Of a DNA stretch of 64,000 nucleotides, positions 8,554 through 16,252 are shown piece after piece (the stretch's first letter is position 1; each line of letters begins with the position of its first letter). Origin of the DNA: Caldovatus sediminis (GTDB lineage: Bacteria; Pseudomonadota; Alphaproteobacteria; Acetobacterales; Acetobacteraceae); the NCBI RefSeq assembly GCF_014644455.1, contig NZ_BMKS01000001.1, positions 554,335-618,334 on the forward strand, in the 5' to 3' direction. The translations under genes and the position numbers were made by a program. The notes under the pieces were generated by a model. That model searched no databases. It was given only the letters and a program-made list of their open reading frames with translations, and was not told where the DNA came from.

Positions 8554-10233
8554 ATGAGCGTTTCCAGGCACACCCCGCCCCGCCGCGTCGCCCGCGCCGC
8601 GGCAGGGGTCCGGGCAACGACGGGCGCCGCGGCCGCGGCGGCGCTGCTCGCGGCGGCAGCGGCGGCGTGGCTGCCCGCGCCGGCCGCGGCGCAGCAGCCG
8701 CCGCGCACCCTGCGCATCGCCATGACCGCGACCGACGTCCCGACCACCACCGGGATGCCGAACAACGGCTTCGAGGGGATGCGCTTCCTCGGCTACCCGA
8801 TCTTCGAATCGCTGGTGCTGTGGGACCTCTCGCGCGCCGACGTGGTGGCCGGCCTGCGCCCCGGCCTCGCCGAGCGCTGGGAGCAGGACGAGGCCGACCC
8901 GCGCGTCTGGCGCTTCCATCTCCGCCGCGGCGTCACCTTCCACGACGGCACGCCGTTCAACGCCGACGCGGTGATCTGGAACCTCGACCGCTTCTTCCGC
9001 AACGACAGCCCGCAGTTCGACCCCGCCGGCAGCGCCATCACCCGCGGCCGCATCCCCGTGCTCGAGTCCTACCGCAAGGTGGACGACTTCACGGTGGAGA
9101 CGGTGACGACGCGGCCCGTCTCCTACTGGCCCTACCTGGTCGTCTACGTGCTGATCACCTCGCCCCACTCCTTCGAGCAGGCGGGGCGCGACTGGGGCCG
9201 CGTCGCCGCCCTGCCGCCGGCCGGCACCGGGCCGTTCCGCCTCGCCCGCTTCGTGCCGCGCCAGCAGGCGGAGCTCGCGCGCAACGACGGCTACTGGGAT
9301 GCTGGGCGCCGCGCCAGGCTCGACCGCATCGTGCTGATCCCGATGCCGGAGGCGAACACGCGCCTCGCCGCGCTGCGCTCCGGCCAGGTGGACTGGATCG
9401 AGGTGCCGCCGCCCGATGCCATCCCGAGCCTGCGCCAGGCCGGCTTCCAGGTGGTCACCAACTCCTACCCGCATGTCTGGCCCTGGGTCTTCGCCGCCGG
9501 CCGGCAGGGCAGCCCGGTCGCCGACGTGCGCGTGCGCCAGGCGCTCAACTACTGCATAGACCGCGAGGGCATGGTGACGCTGCTCAACGGCACCGCCGAG
9601 CCCTCGGTCGGCTTCGTCAAGGCGAACGACCCGCTGTTCGGCAGCCCGCAGCACCGCTACCGGCTCGACCCGGCGCGCGGGCGGGCGCTGCTCGCGGAGG
9701 CGGGCTATTCCGCGCAGCGGCCTCTCCGGCTCAAGGTCGGCATCTCCACCTCCGGCTCGGGGCAGATGCTGCCGCTGCCGATGAACGAGTTCCTGCAGCA
9801 GAGCCTGCGCCAGCACTGCGGCGTCGAGGTCGCCTTCGAGGTGGTGGAGTGGAACACGCTGCTCGCCGCGCTGCGCTTCCCCCCCGACCAGCCGCAATGG
9901 CTCGGCGCGGACGCGGTGAACATCTCGCTCTACTCCTCCGACCCCTCGGCCTTCGCGCGCTGGTTCCTCTCCTCCAACTTCTCGCCACGCGGCTCGAACG
10001 CGGGCCACTGGCGGGACGAGGCCTTCGACCGCGCCTTCGCCGCGCTGGAGACGGAGCGCAACCCGGAGCGCATCGCGCAGCTCCTGCGCACGGCGCACGA
10101 GCGGCTGGTGGACAACCCGCCCTGGCTCTGGATCGTGCACGACCTCAACCCGCGCGCCATGACGCGGCGGGTGCGCGGCTTCACCAGCGCGCAGAGCTGG
10201 TTCCAGGACCTCACCCCGGTCGAGCTGCAATAG
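8554..10233 (+). CDS. ABC-type peptide/nickel-class substrate-binding protein (SBP_bac_5)
   Basis: A 559-residue periplasmic binding protein with a signal peptide (to about residue 48, ending PAAAAQQ). Family landmarks: LRIAMTATDVPT at the mature N terminus, a central segment typical of cluster C receptors (RFHLRRGVTFHDGTPFNAD), YWPYLVVYVLIT, GTGPFRLARF and a C-terminal PWLWIVHDLNPRAM. Members bind oligopeptides, nickel chelates or small organic ligands for an ABC importer. No permease or ATPase gene accompanies it here, so it is either an orphan or uses components encoded elsewhere. The ribosome site GGAGAGG precedes the ATG. The NIPSNAP gene follows 17 bases later and is probably co-transcribed. 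Confidence 0.94.
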   Translation: MSVSRHTPPRRVARAAAGVRATTGAAAAAALLAAAAAAWLPAPAAAQQPPRTLRIAMTATDVPTTTGMPNNGFEGMRFLGYPIFESLVLWDLSRADVVAGLRPGLAERWEQDEADPRVWRFHLRRGVTFHDGTPFNADAVIWNLDRFFRNDSPQFDPAGSAITRGRIPVLESYRKVDDFTVETVTTRPVSYWPYLVVYVLITSPHSFEQAGRDWGRVAALPPAGTGPFRLARFVPRQQAELARNDGYWDAGRRARLDRIVLIPMPEANTRLAALRSGQVDWIEVPPPDAIPSLRQAGFQVVTNSYPHVWPWVFAAGRQGSPVADVRVRQALNYCIDREGMVTLLNGTAEPSVGFVKANDPLFGSPQHRYRLDPARGRALLAEAGYSAQRPLRLKVGISTSGSGQMLPLPMNEFLQQSLRQHCGVEVAFEVVEWNTLLAALRFPPDQPQWLGADAVNISLYSSDPSAFARWFLSSNFSPRGSNAGHWRDEAFDRAFAALETERNPERIAQLLRTAHERLVDNPPWLWIVHDLNPRAMTRRVRGFTSAQSWFQDLTPVELQ

Positions 10234-10250
10234 GGAGGGCGCGCGCCGCC

Positions 10251-10589
10251 ATGATCGTGGACCTCAGGATCTACACCTGCCTGCCCAACAAGGTGGCGGA
10301 GTTCGTCGCCCTCTACGAGGCGGAGGGCTGGCCGATCCAGCTCAGGTACCTCGAGAACTGCGTCGGCTGGTACACCACGGTCGAGGGGGCGCTGAACACG
10401 GTGGTGCACATGTGGGGCTACGCCGACCAGGGCGACCGCGAGCGCCGGCGCGCGGCGATGGCGGCCGACCCGGCCTGGCAGGCCTACCTGAAGAAGGTCG
10501 GCGAACGCGGCCTGCTGCTGAAGATGGAGAACCGCATCATCCGCCCGACGCCGTTCTTCGAGGCGCACCGGGCGGCGAAGGCGGGCTGA
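10251..10589 (+). CDS. NIPSNAP family protein
   Basis: A 112-residue single-domain protein opening MIVDLRIYTCLPNKVAEFVALYE, the NIPSNAP consensus (IVDLRxYxxxPGxxxxFLxxYE), with the later block VVHMWGYADQGDRERRRAAM. NIPSNAP domains are dimeric alpha-beta barrels. In bacteria they often lie beside transporters or catabolic genes, but their role is poorly defined. The gene begins 17 bases after the solute-binding protein, with AGGGAGGG at 10232 as ribosome site, which points to an operon of two. No signal peptide is seen, so it is cytoplasmic. Confidence 0.92.
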   Translation: MIVDLRIYTCLPNKVAEFVALYEAEGWPIQLRYLENCVGWYTTVEGALNTVVHMWGYADQGDRERRRAAMAADPAWQAYLKKVGERGLLLKMENRIIRPTPFFEAHRAAKAG

Positions 10590-10598
10590 CCGCGGGGC

Positions 10599-10621
10599 GG
10601 GGCGGCCGGTGCGGCCGCCCC
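10599..10621. terminator. Strong GC hairpin at a convergent gene junction
   Basis: A perfect 10-bp stem (GGGGCGGCCG / CGGCCGCCCC) with a three-base GTG loop. It lies between the convergent ends of the NIPSNAP gene and the minus-strand SDR gene. It has no T tract, as is usual in GC-rich genomes, but its position suits a bidirectional terminator. Confidence 0.6.
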
Positions 10622-10638
10622 CTCCGCAGCGGTGCCGC

Positions 10639-11778
10639 TCAGGCGAAGATCCGCGAGGCGCGCCGCCGGATCCCGCCGCGCCCCGGCCGTTCCGCCGCCC
10701 GCCAGGCGGGGCGCGCGCCGTCGCCGCGCGGGCCCGTCGCCGCCCCCCGGCCATCGGCCAGTCCGCGCGCCGTCGCCGCGCCGAGCACCAGCGCGCCGAG
10801 CCCGACCACCGCCGCCACGGTGGCCACCGGGTGCATCTGCGCCTCCAGGAACATGCTGGTCTGCCGCACCGGCTCGATCGGGCGCGAGAGGCTGCGCTCG
10901 GCGCCATCCTCGCGCGGCGCGTAGAGGTTGTCGCGCCGCTCCGGGGGCTGGCGCACTTCCGCCGTCGGGCCGGCACGGCCGACCGCCCCCATGGCGAGGT
11001 CGGTCAGGCGCGGCGCGACCTGGCCCATCAGGGCGATCACGTAGCCGCCGAAGCCCACCACCAGCTCGCGCCGCGGATGCTCGCAGGCGAACAGGATCGC
11101 GCGCGCCGCCAGCCGCGGGTCGTAGGCCGGCGGCGGCACCCTCAGGCCCTCCGCGCCGAGCAGGTTGCGCGCGTGCTCGACATGGGGCGTGTCGATGCTC
11201 GAGGGCTTGATCAGCGTCACCGAGACCGGGGCGCCCTCCGCCTCCAGCTCCACCCGCAGCGCGTCGGTGATGCCCTTCACGGCGTGCTTGGAGGCCGAAT
11301 AGGCCCCCTGGAGGTTGAGCGCGCGGTCGGAGAGCACGCTGCCGACGTTGATCAGCGCCCCACCGCGCTGCCTGAGGGTGCGCAGCGCGACGAGCGAGCC
11401 GTGCACGACGCCGAAGTAGTTCACGTCGAACAGGCGGCGGTGGTCCTCGACCGGCACGTCCGCGACCCTGCCGTAGATCGTCACCGCCGCGTCGTTCACC
11501 CAGGAATCGAAGCCGCCGAAGGCCTCCTGCGCCTTCGCCGCGATCGCCTCGACCTGCGCGAGGTCGGCGACGTCGGCGACGACGTACTCGGCGCGGCCGC
11601 CCTGGCGGCGGATCTGGTCGCAGGCCTCGCGCAGCGCCCCCTCGTTGCGCGCGGCGAGCACGACCCGGGCGCCGCGCCGCGCGGCCAGGCGCGCCGTGGC
11701 GAGGCCGATGCCGGAGCTCGCCCCGGTGATGACGATGGACTGTTGCGCGAGGGGCTTGAGCGGGACCGTTGCGGGCAT
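10639..11778 (-). CDS. SDR family oxidoreductase with C-terminal extension
   Basis: A 379-residue short-chain dehydrogenase. The NAD(P)-binding motif is TGASSGIG (about 18-25), NAG is replaced by NDAA, and the catalytic tetrad is represented by the Ser in NVGSVLS and YSASKHAVKG. Classical SDRs have about 250 residues. This one carries a ~130-residue tail with a hydrophobic segment (VATVAAVVGLGALVLGAATA), suggesting membrane attachment as in DltE/SadH-like SDRs that have C-terminal anchors. The substrate is unknown. The MFS gene lies 33 bases upstream on the same strand, so the two are likely in one transcript. Confidence 0.92.
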   Translation of the reverse strand: MPATVPLKPLAQQSIVITGASSGIGLATARLAARRGARVVLAARNEGALREACDQIRRQGGRAEYVVADVADLAQVEAIAAKAQEAFGGFDSWVNDAAVTIYGRVADVPVEDHRRLFDVNYFGVVHGSLVALRTLRQRGGALINVGSVLSDRALNLQGAYSASKHAVKGITDALRVELEAEGAPVSVTLIKPSSIDTPHVEHARNLLGAEGLRVPPPAYDPRLAARAILFACEHPRRELVVGFGGYVIALMGQVAPRLTDLAMGAVGRAGPTAEVRQPPERRDNLYAPREDGAERSLSRPIEPVRQTSMFLEAQMHPVATVAAVVGLGALVLGAATARGLADGRGAATGPRGDGARPAWRAAERPGRGGIRRRASRIFA

Positions 11779-11811
11779 GGCGGCGTCCTCGTGCCGGAGG
11801 GGAGCGCCGGC

Positions 11812-13032
11812 TCAACCGCTCCCGATGGCGCGGGTTCCCGCCGGCGGCGTCGCCGGCAGCCCCGCCCGTGTCCAGCGCGCGAGCGCGACCGCGAGCGGCG
11901 CGGCGACGGCGAAGACGAGCCGGAAGTCGGTCGCCGCGATCAGCGCGCCGAAGGCGGCGGCGCCGATCCCCTGCCCGGCGAACAGCGCCAGCGCGAAGGC
12001 CGCGACCGCGGTGCCGCGCGCCTCGGGCAGCGCCTCGGTCGCGCGCGCCTGGAGCACCCCGTGCAGCATGTAGAAGCCGAGCCCGGCGAGCAGCAGCACC
12101 ACCGCCGCCGCCGTCCAGTGCGGCGCCAGCGCCAGGCCGAGAAGCGCCGCCGCCTGCACCGTCCCTCCGGCGGCGACCATGCGCCGCTCCCCGAGGCGGC
12201 GGACCAGCAGGGGCGCGGCGCGCGTGTAGCCGAACAGGCCGACGCCGAAGCAGGCGACGAGCAGCCCGGCCTCGGAGGCGGAGAGGCCGAGCCGCTCGAT
12301 GCCGAAGGCGCCGACGAAGGGATAGGCGCCGCCGACGAGCAGCGCGCCCTCCAGGAAGCCGCTCGCGAGCAGCCGCCGCGCCCCCGGCCGGCGGAGCAGC
12401 TCGAGGTAGCGCGCGAGGCCGAGCCCGCCGCCGGCCGCTGCCGACTCCCGCGCGCCGCGGCCCGCGCCGCGCAACACCAGGAGGCCGATGACCAGCGCGA
12501 TCGCGCCGAGGCTGACGAAGGCCGCACGCCAGCCGTAGAACTCGGCGGCGACGCCGGCGATCGGGCCGGCGAGGAGCTGCGCCAGCACCATGCCGGTCAG
12601 CACGCGGCTCAGCGTCGCCTGGCGCTGCGCGTAGGGCACGCTGTCGCCGACCCAGGCGAAGGCGAGCGGGATGACCGCGCCGGCCACGGCGCCGGACAGG
12701 GCGCGCAGCGCCACCAGCGTCATGAGGTCCGGAGCGAGGGCGCAGAGCAGCAGGGTCACCGCGTAGAGCAGCAGCGCCGCTCCGATCACCGGCAGCTTGC
12801 CGAAGCGGTCGCCGAGCGGCCCGGTGACGATCTGGCCCGCGCCGTAGGTGAGCGCGAAGCCGGCGACGAGCGCCGAGACGCCGCCAAGCGAGACGGCGAA
12901 CTCGCGCGCGAGCAGCGGCAGCAGCGGCTCGACCATGCGCGCCCCGGCTCCGGCGGCGAAGCAGGCGGCGGCGAGCAGCGCCAGCGGCGCGGCGAGCCGC
13001 GGCGGGGCGGAGGCGGGAGCGGATTCGGGCAC
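11812..13032 (-). CDS. MFS transporter, DHA1-like
   Basis: A major-facilitator permease of about 406 residues with twelve hydrophobic segments. The MFS motif A region reads GPLGDRFGKLP after transmembrane helix 2, and ARALSGAVAGAVIP follows in helix 4. The arrangement resembles drug/metabolite exporters of the AraJ/YcaD type. The frame opens at a TTG at 13068. I prefer the GTG at 13032, which leaves a short cytoplasmic tail before helix 1; the start is uncertain. It is probably co-transcribed with the SDR gene downstream, but the substrate is not inferable. Confidence 0.9.
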   Translation of the reverse strand: MPESAPASAPPRLAAPLALLAAACFAAGAGARMVEPLLPLLAREFAVSLGGVSALVAGFALTYGAGQIVTGPLGDRFGKLPVIGAALLLYAVTLLLCALAPDLMTLVALRALSGAVAGAVIPLAFAWVGDSVPYAQRQATLSRVLTGMVLAQLLAGPIAGVAAEFYGWRAAFVSLGAIALVIGLLVLRGAGRGARESAAAGGGLGLARYLELLRRPGARRLLASGFLEGALLVGGAYPFVGAFGIERLGLSASEAGLLVACFGVGLFGYTRAAPLLVRRLGERRMVAAGGTVQAAALLGLALAPHWTAAAVVLLLAGLGFYMLHGVLQARATEALPEARGTAVAAFALALFAGQGIGAAAFGALIAATDFRLVFAVAAPLAVALARWTRAGLPATPPAGTRAIGSG

Positions 13033-13215
13033 CGCCGCGATGGGGCGGCGCGACGGCCGCGGCGTCAAGCGGCGGCGCCCCGCGGGCCGGGGGCGGCTCA
13101 GCCGGACGGCGACCTGGCGCGATGCGGACCGGGCCCCCCTACCGCCCCGGATCCGGAGACGCGGGGCGCCGCCGCCCGCCGTCGCGGCGCGTGCCCGCGC
13201 GCACGCCGCGCCGCG

Positions 13216-13710
13216 TCAGTGGCGGTCGCCGGGGGCTTCCGCCTCGCGCTGCTCGGCCGCCGGCGGGGCGGCGTGCGCGGCCTGGGACTGCGCGGCGAGG
13301 GCGCGGGCCATCTGGCTCAGCGCCTCCTGGTGCTTCTCGTTGTCGATCAGCGCGAAATTGCGGGCGAGTTCCAGGCACATGCGCTGGCGCGGCGTCATCT
13401 CCTGCGCCGCGCCGCTCTCGGCGAGGCCTTCGAAGAACCAGGAGACCGGCACGCCGAGCACCTGCGCGATCTCGAACAGCCGGCCGGCGGAGATGCGGTT
13501 CAGCCCGCGCTCGTACTTGTGGGCCTGCTGGTAGGTCACGCCGATCATCTTCGCCAGCTGCTGCTGGGAGAGGCCCATCATGATCCGGCGCTCGCGGATC
13601 CGCGCGCCGACGTGCCGGTCCGCGGCGTTCGCGCGCTGACCGGGCTTCTCGCCGGGCTGCCCGCCGCTGCGCGGAGCGCGGGGCCGCTCGGTCTCTGTCG
13701 TGGTCGGCAT
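13216..13710 (-). CDS. XRE-family transcriptional regulator
   Basis: A 164-residue repressor-type protein. The Cro/C1 helix-turn-helix covers about residues 35-92: GARIRERRIMMGLSQQQLA, then GVTYQQAHKYERGLNRISAGRLFEIAQVL. The C-terminal part is Ala/Gln-rich and helical (MCLELARNFALIDNEKHQEA), as in alphaproteobacterial regulators involved in stress or symbiosis. An in-frame ATG lies at 13743, but the ATG at 13710 has a proper ribosome site (GAGAGG, five bases away). Its upstream region contains a perfect dyad at 13806-13821 that could be an autoregulatory operator. Confidence 0.93.
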   Translation of the reverse strand: MPTTTETERPRAPRSGGQPGEKPGQRANAADRHVGARIRERRIMMGLSQQQLAKMIGVTYQQAHKYERGLNRISAGRLFEIAQVLGVPVSWFFEGLAESGAAQEMTPRQRMCLELARNFALIDNEKHQEALSQMARALAAQSQAAHAAPPAAEQREAEAPGDRH

Positions 13711-13805
13711 GGCTACCTCTCGGTCCCCGGGACGGATGTGCACGAACCGAGGAATGCCCCAAGATTAAGAAGGTTCCACCTGGGCGCGCATGACAAAGCC
13801 GTGAG

Positions 13806-13821
13806 CCAACCAAGTGGTTGG
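13806..13821. promoter_or_regulatory. Perfect dyad CCAACCA-AG-TGGTTGG upstream of the XRE gene
   Basis: A 7-bp perfect inverted repeat with a two-base centre, in an AT-richer segment (13740-13830) between the end of phaR and the start of the XRE gene. It could be an operator for the XRE protein. It could also be the phaR transcription stop, as it begins seven bases beyond the phaR stop codon. The tiny loop favours a protein-binding site. Confidence 0.45.
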
Positions 13822-13827
13822 AAACCC

Positions 13828-14529
13828 TTACGGAGAGCCTTTCGGCCCGGCCCGGCCCTGGGCTGCGCGCAGCTCGGCGAGCTGGCGGCGCAGCGACTCG
13901 ACCTCGGCCCGCAGCGATTCGACGTCGTCGCCCTCTCCGCCGCCCGCGCCGGGCGAGCGCGACGGCTCGGCCGCGCCGGGACGGAAGGGAGAGAACAGGC
14001 TCATCGCGCGCTCCAGCATCGCCATGTTCTGCTTGCCCATCTCCTCGAGATTGCTGAGGGAGGGCGTGGCGAAGGGCAGGCCGAAGCCGCCCATCGTCTG
14101 CTCCATGGCGCGGCGCATCTGCTCCTGCTGGCGGGCGAAGCCGGCCATGGCGAATTCCAGGTAGCGCGGCACCAGCGACTGCAGGCTGTCGCCGTAGAAG
14201 GCGATGAGCTGGCGCAGGAAGGCGGTGGGCAGCAGGTTCTGCCCCTTGCTCTCCTCCTCGACGATGATCTGGGTGAGGACGGAGCGGGTGATGTCCTCGC
14301 CGGTCTTGGCGTCGTAGACGACGAAGTCGCGGCCCTGGCGGACCATCCGCGCGAGGTCCTCGAGGGTGACGTAGCTCGACGCCTCGGTGTTGTAGAGGCG
14401 GCGGTTGGCGTATTTCTTGACCACCACCGGGGCGCCGGAGGCGGGGCGCGCGGCGGCGCCCGCGCCGCCCGGCTCGGGCGGCGCGCCGGCGCCCTGGCTG
14501 GTGCTGCGCTGGGAGCCACTCTGCGCCAT
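13828..14529 (-). CDS. phaR: Polyhydroxyalkanoate synthesis repressor PhaR
   Basis: A 233-residue regulator of PHA granule formation. The N-terminal PHB/PHA accumulation regulator DNA-binding domain is at about residues 40-105: VVKKYANRRLYNTEASSYVTLEDLARMV, split here by family blocks KKYANRRLYNT and FVVYDAKTGEDITRSVLTQI. Two PHB_acc segments follow (LLPTAFLRQLIAFYG, LEFAMAGFARQQEQM) and a C-terminal coiled coil (LRAEVESLRRQLAELRAA). In Paracoccus, PhaR binds TGC-rich sites and is released when PHA granules form. The gene is divergent from the PHA partner/synthase genes, and a candidate site lies upstream of phaA. The start was taken at MAQSGSQ. Only low-complexity residues precede the domain. 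Confidence 0.95.
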   Translation of the reverse strand: MAQSGSQRSTSQGAGAPPEPGGAGAAARPASGAPVVVKKYANRRLYNTEASSYVTLEDLARMVRQGRDFVVYDAKTGEDITRSVLTQIIVEEESKGQNLLPTAFLRQLIAFYGDSLQSLVPRYLEFAMAGFARQQEQMRRAMEQTMGGFGLPFATPSLSNLEEMGKQNMAMLERAMSLFSPFRPGAAEPSRSPGAGGGEGDDVESLRAEVESLRRQLAELRAAQGRAGPKGSP

Positions 14530-14682
14530 GCTCGCCGTCCCGTCCGTGTCATCGGCATGCTGCCGTGGCGGATAACATGGGCCCTGCCATGGCTCGGCGG
14601 AAGCGGCATTTCGCCGATGCGGCGGCGGCGAGGTGGGCGCGGCGGCGCTCCGGCGCATCCTGCGCCGCGGTGAGGAGGGCGG

Positions 14683-15150
14683 ATGGGCGACGGGCCCGAG
14701 GACGAGCTGGAGCGGCTGGCGGAGGACTGGATCGCGCTGTGGCAGAGCGAGATCGCCGGCTGGGCGGCGGATCCCGAGACCGCCGAACTCTGGGCCGCGG
14801 GCGCGGCGCTCTGGGCCGCCTGGCTGCGCGCGGCGATGGGCGCCGTCCCCGCGACGCGGCGCCGCGCGCCGGGCGCGCCCTTCGCCTTCGCGCCGCCGGC
14901 GCGCGACCCTCCGGCGGGCGCGGCGGCGCATGACGGCGCCGCTGCGCCGCCGCGGACCGCGGCCGCTGCCGCTGCACCTGGGCCTGACGACGCTGCGCGG
15001 CCTGGCGGCGGCGGCGGCGCCGGGACCGGGGGAGCTGCCCTCGCCGCCCGCCTGGCCGAGCTGGAACGGCGCCTCGCCGCTCTCGAAGGCCGGGCGGGCG
15101 GAGGCGAGCCGGATCGCCGCCGCCCTCGCCGCCGGCGGCCATCGGCCTGA
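14683..15150 (+). CDS. Small coiled-coil protein, possible PHA synthase partner (PhaE/PhaM-like)
   Basis: A 155-residue protein with no family I can name with certainty. The N-terminal half is an acidic, Trp-rich amphipathic helix (DELERLAEDWIALWQSEIAG, then LWAAGAALWAAWLRAA). The middle is Pro/Ala/Gly-rich, and the C-terminal helix LAARLAELERRLAALEGR is followed by a basic tail. This layout resembles PhaE/PhaM-type activators of PHA synthases; that is inference. A strong ribosome site (GAGGAG at 14672-14677) backs the ATG. Its last 221 nt overlap the PhaC-like gene in another frame. Confidence 0.65.
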   Translation: MGDGPEDELERLAEDWIALWQSEIAGWAADPETAELWAAGAALWAAWLRAAMGAVPATRRRAPGAPFAFAPPARDPPAGAAAHDGAAAPPRTAAAAAAPGPDDAARPGGGGGAGTGGAALAARLAELERRLAALEGRAGGGEPDRRRPRRRRPSA

Positions 15151-16195
15151 GGCGTTCCGCGCCGCGGTGCTGCGCCGGCTGTGGCGGGCGGACCGCGCGC
15201 TGCTGGCGGGCATCGCGGCCTATCGGCGTCATCCCTACGCCCGGGCGCTGCCCGATCCGCCGGCGGTCTGGGCCGAGGGCGGCAGCCGGCTGCTCGACTT
15301 CGCGCCCCTCGATGCCAACGGCCGTCGCGCGCCCGCGCGGCTGACGGCGCTGTTCGTGCCCTCGCTGATCAACCGGGCCTATGTGCTCGACCTGGCGCCG
15401 GGACGCTCGCTGATGCGCTTCCTCGCCGCGCAGCAGGGGATCCGGCCGCTGCTGCTCGACTGGGGCTGGCCCGGCGAGATCGAGCGCGGCTTCACCCTGA
15501 CCGACTACGTCGCCGGGCGGCTCGAGCGCGCGCTCGGCGCCGCCGGGCGCGAGCCGGTGGTGCTGGTGGGCTACTGCATGGGCGGGCTGCTCGCCCTCGC
15601 CGCCGCGCTGCGCCGGCCGGACCGGGTGCGCGCGCTGGCCCTGCTCGCCACCCCCTGGGACTTCCACGGCGCGGAGACCGGGCGCGCGCGCGCCCTCGCG
15701 GCGCTGCTGACGGGGCTGGAGCCGGTGCTGGAGGCGCATGGCGCGCTGCCGGTGGACGCGATCCAGACGCTGTTCGCGATGCTCGATCCCTGGTCGGTCG
15801 CCGCCAAGTTCCGTGCCTTCGCGCGGCTCGACCCGGCGGGGGAGCGGGCGGCGCTGTTCGTGGCGCTGGAGGACTGGCTGAACGACGGCGTCCCGCTCGC
15901 CGCCCCGGTGGCGCGGGAGTGCCTCGGCGGCTGGTACGGGCGGAACGAGCCCGGGCGGCTGCTCTGGCGGGTCGCGGGGGCGGTGGTGGACCCCGCCGGC
16001 TGGCAGGGGCCGGCCTTCCTCGCCATCCCCCACCGCGACCGGATCGTGCCGCCGCCCTCGGCGCGGGCGCTGGCGCTCGGCATGCCGCACGCGACCGTGC
16101 ACGAGGCGGCCGCCGGCCACATCGGCATGGTGGCGGGCGGCGGGGCGGAGGAGGCGCTGTGGAGACCCCTGCTCCGCTGGATGCGCGGCTTGTAA
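14930..16195 (+). CDS. PhaC-like poly(hydroxyalkanoate) synthase
   Basis: An alpha/beta-hydrolase of about 421 residues. The lipase-like box is VGYCMGG with the nucleophile Cys at about 216, as in PHA synthases. The partner residues appear as Asp in PHRDRIVPP and His in AAGHIGMV. A PhaC-type core is seen in LFVPSLINRAYVLDL, LLLDWGWPG and LTDYVAGRLE. It is much shorter than class I enzymes (about 590) and closer in size to class III/IV enzymes, which need a second subunit. The ATG at 14930 lies inside the preceding gene and has no obvious ribosome site, so translation is probably coupled. The N-terminal blocks PLPLHLGLTTLRG and SRIAAAL look genuine. Polymerisation of 3-hydroxyacyl-CoA is the likely reaction. 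Confidence 0.88.
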   Translation: MTAPLRRRGPRPLPLHLGLTTLRGLAAAAAPGPGELPSPPAWPSWNGASPLSKAGRAEASRIAAALAAGGHRPEAFRAAVLRRLWRADRALLAGIAAYRRHPYARALPDPPAVWAEGGSRLLDFAPLDANGRRAPARLTALFVPSLINRAYVLDLAPGRSLMRFLAAQQGIRPLLLDWGWPGEIERGFTLTDYVAGRLERALGAAGREPVVLVGYCMGGLLALAAALRRPDRVRALALLATPWDFHGAETGRARALAALLTGLEPVLEAHGALPVDAIQTLFAMLDPWSVAAKFRAFARLDPAGERAALFVALEDWLNDGVPLAAPVARECLGGWYGRNEPGRLLWRVAGAVVDPAGWQGPAFLAIPHRDRIVPPPSARALALGMPHATVHEAAAGHIGMVAGGGAEEALWRPLLRWMRGL

Positions 16196-16218
16196 GGTGG
16201 CGGCGGGCACCTTCATAG

Positions 16219-16228
16219 TGCAGCGCAG
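16219..16228. promoter_or_regulatory. Candidate PhaR operator, TGC-N3-GCAG, upstream of phaA
   Basis: The sequence TGCAGCGCAG lies 25-34 bases before the phaA start, in the short gap after the PhaC-like gene. Paracoccus PhaR is known to bind TGC-rich sites of the form CTGC-N3/4-GCAG, and this copy matches except for the first base. phaR itself is encoded 1.7 kb away, which supports the assignment. Confidence 0.45.
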
Positions 16229-16252
16229 CAGCCCCCTCGGGAGACAGCCCTC

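Noticed and set aside
10609..14673. A 1354-codon open frame on the plus strand
   Set aside because: Antisense to the SDR, MFS, XRE and phaR genes, all of which have clear motifs. Composition is that of random GC-rich translation.
14565..14933. A plus-strand frame whose TGA overlaps the PhaC-like ATG as ATGA
   Set aside because: The overlap looks like coupling, but the translation is Arg/Gly-rich shadow. The 14683 frame has the ribosome site and the convincing helices.
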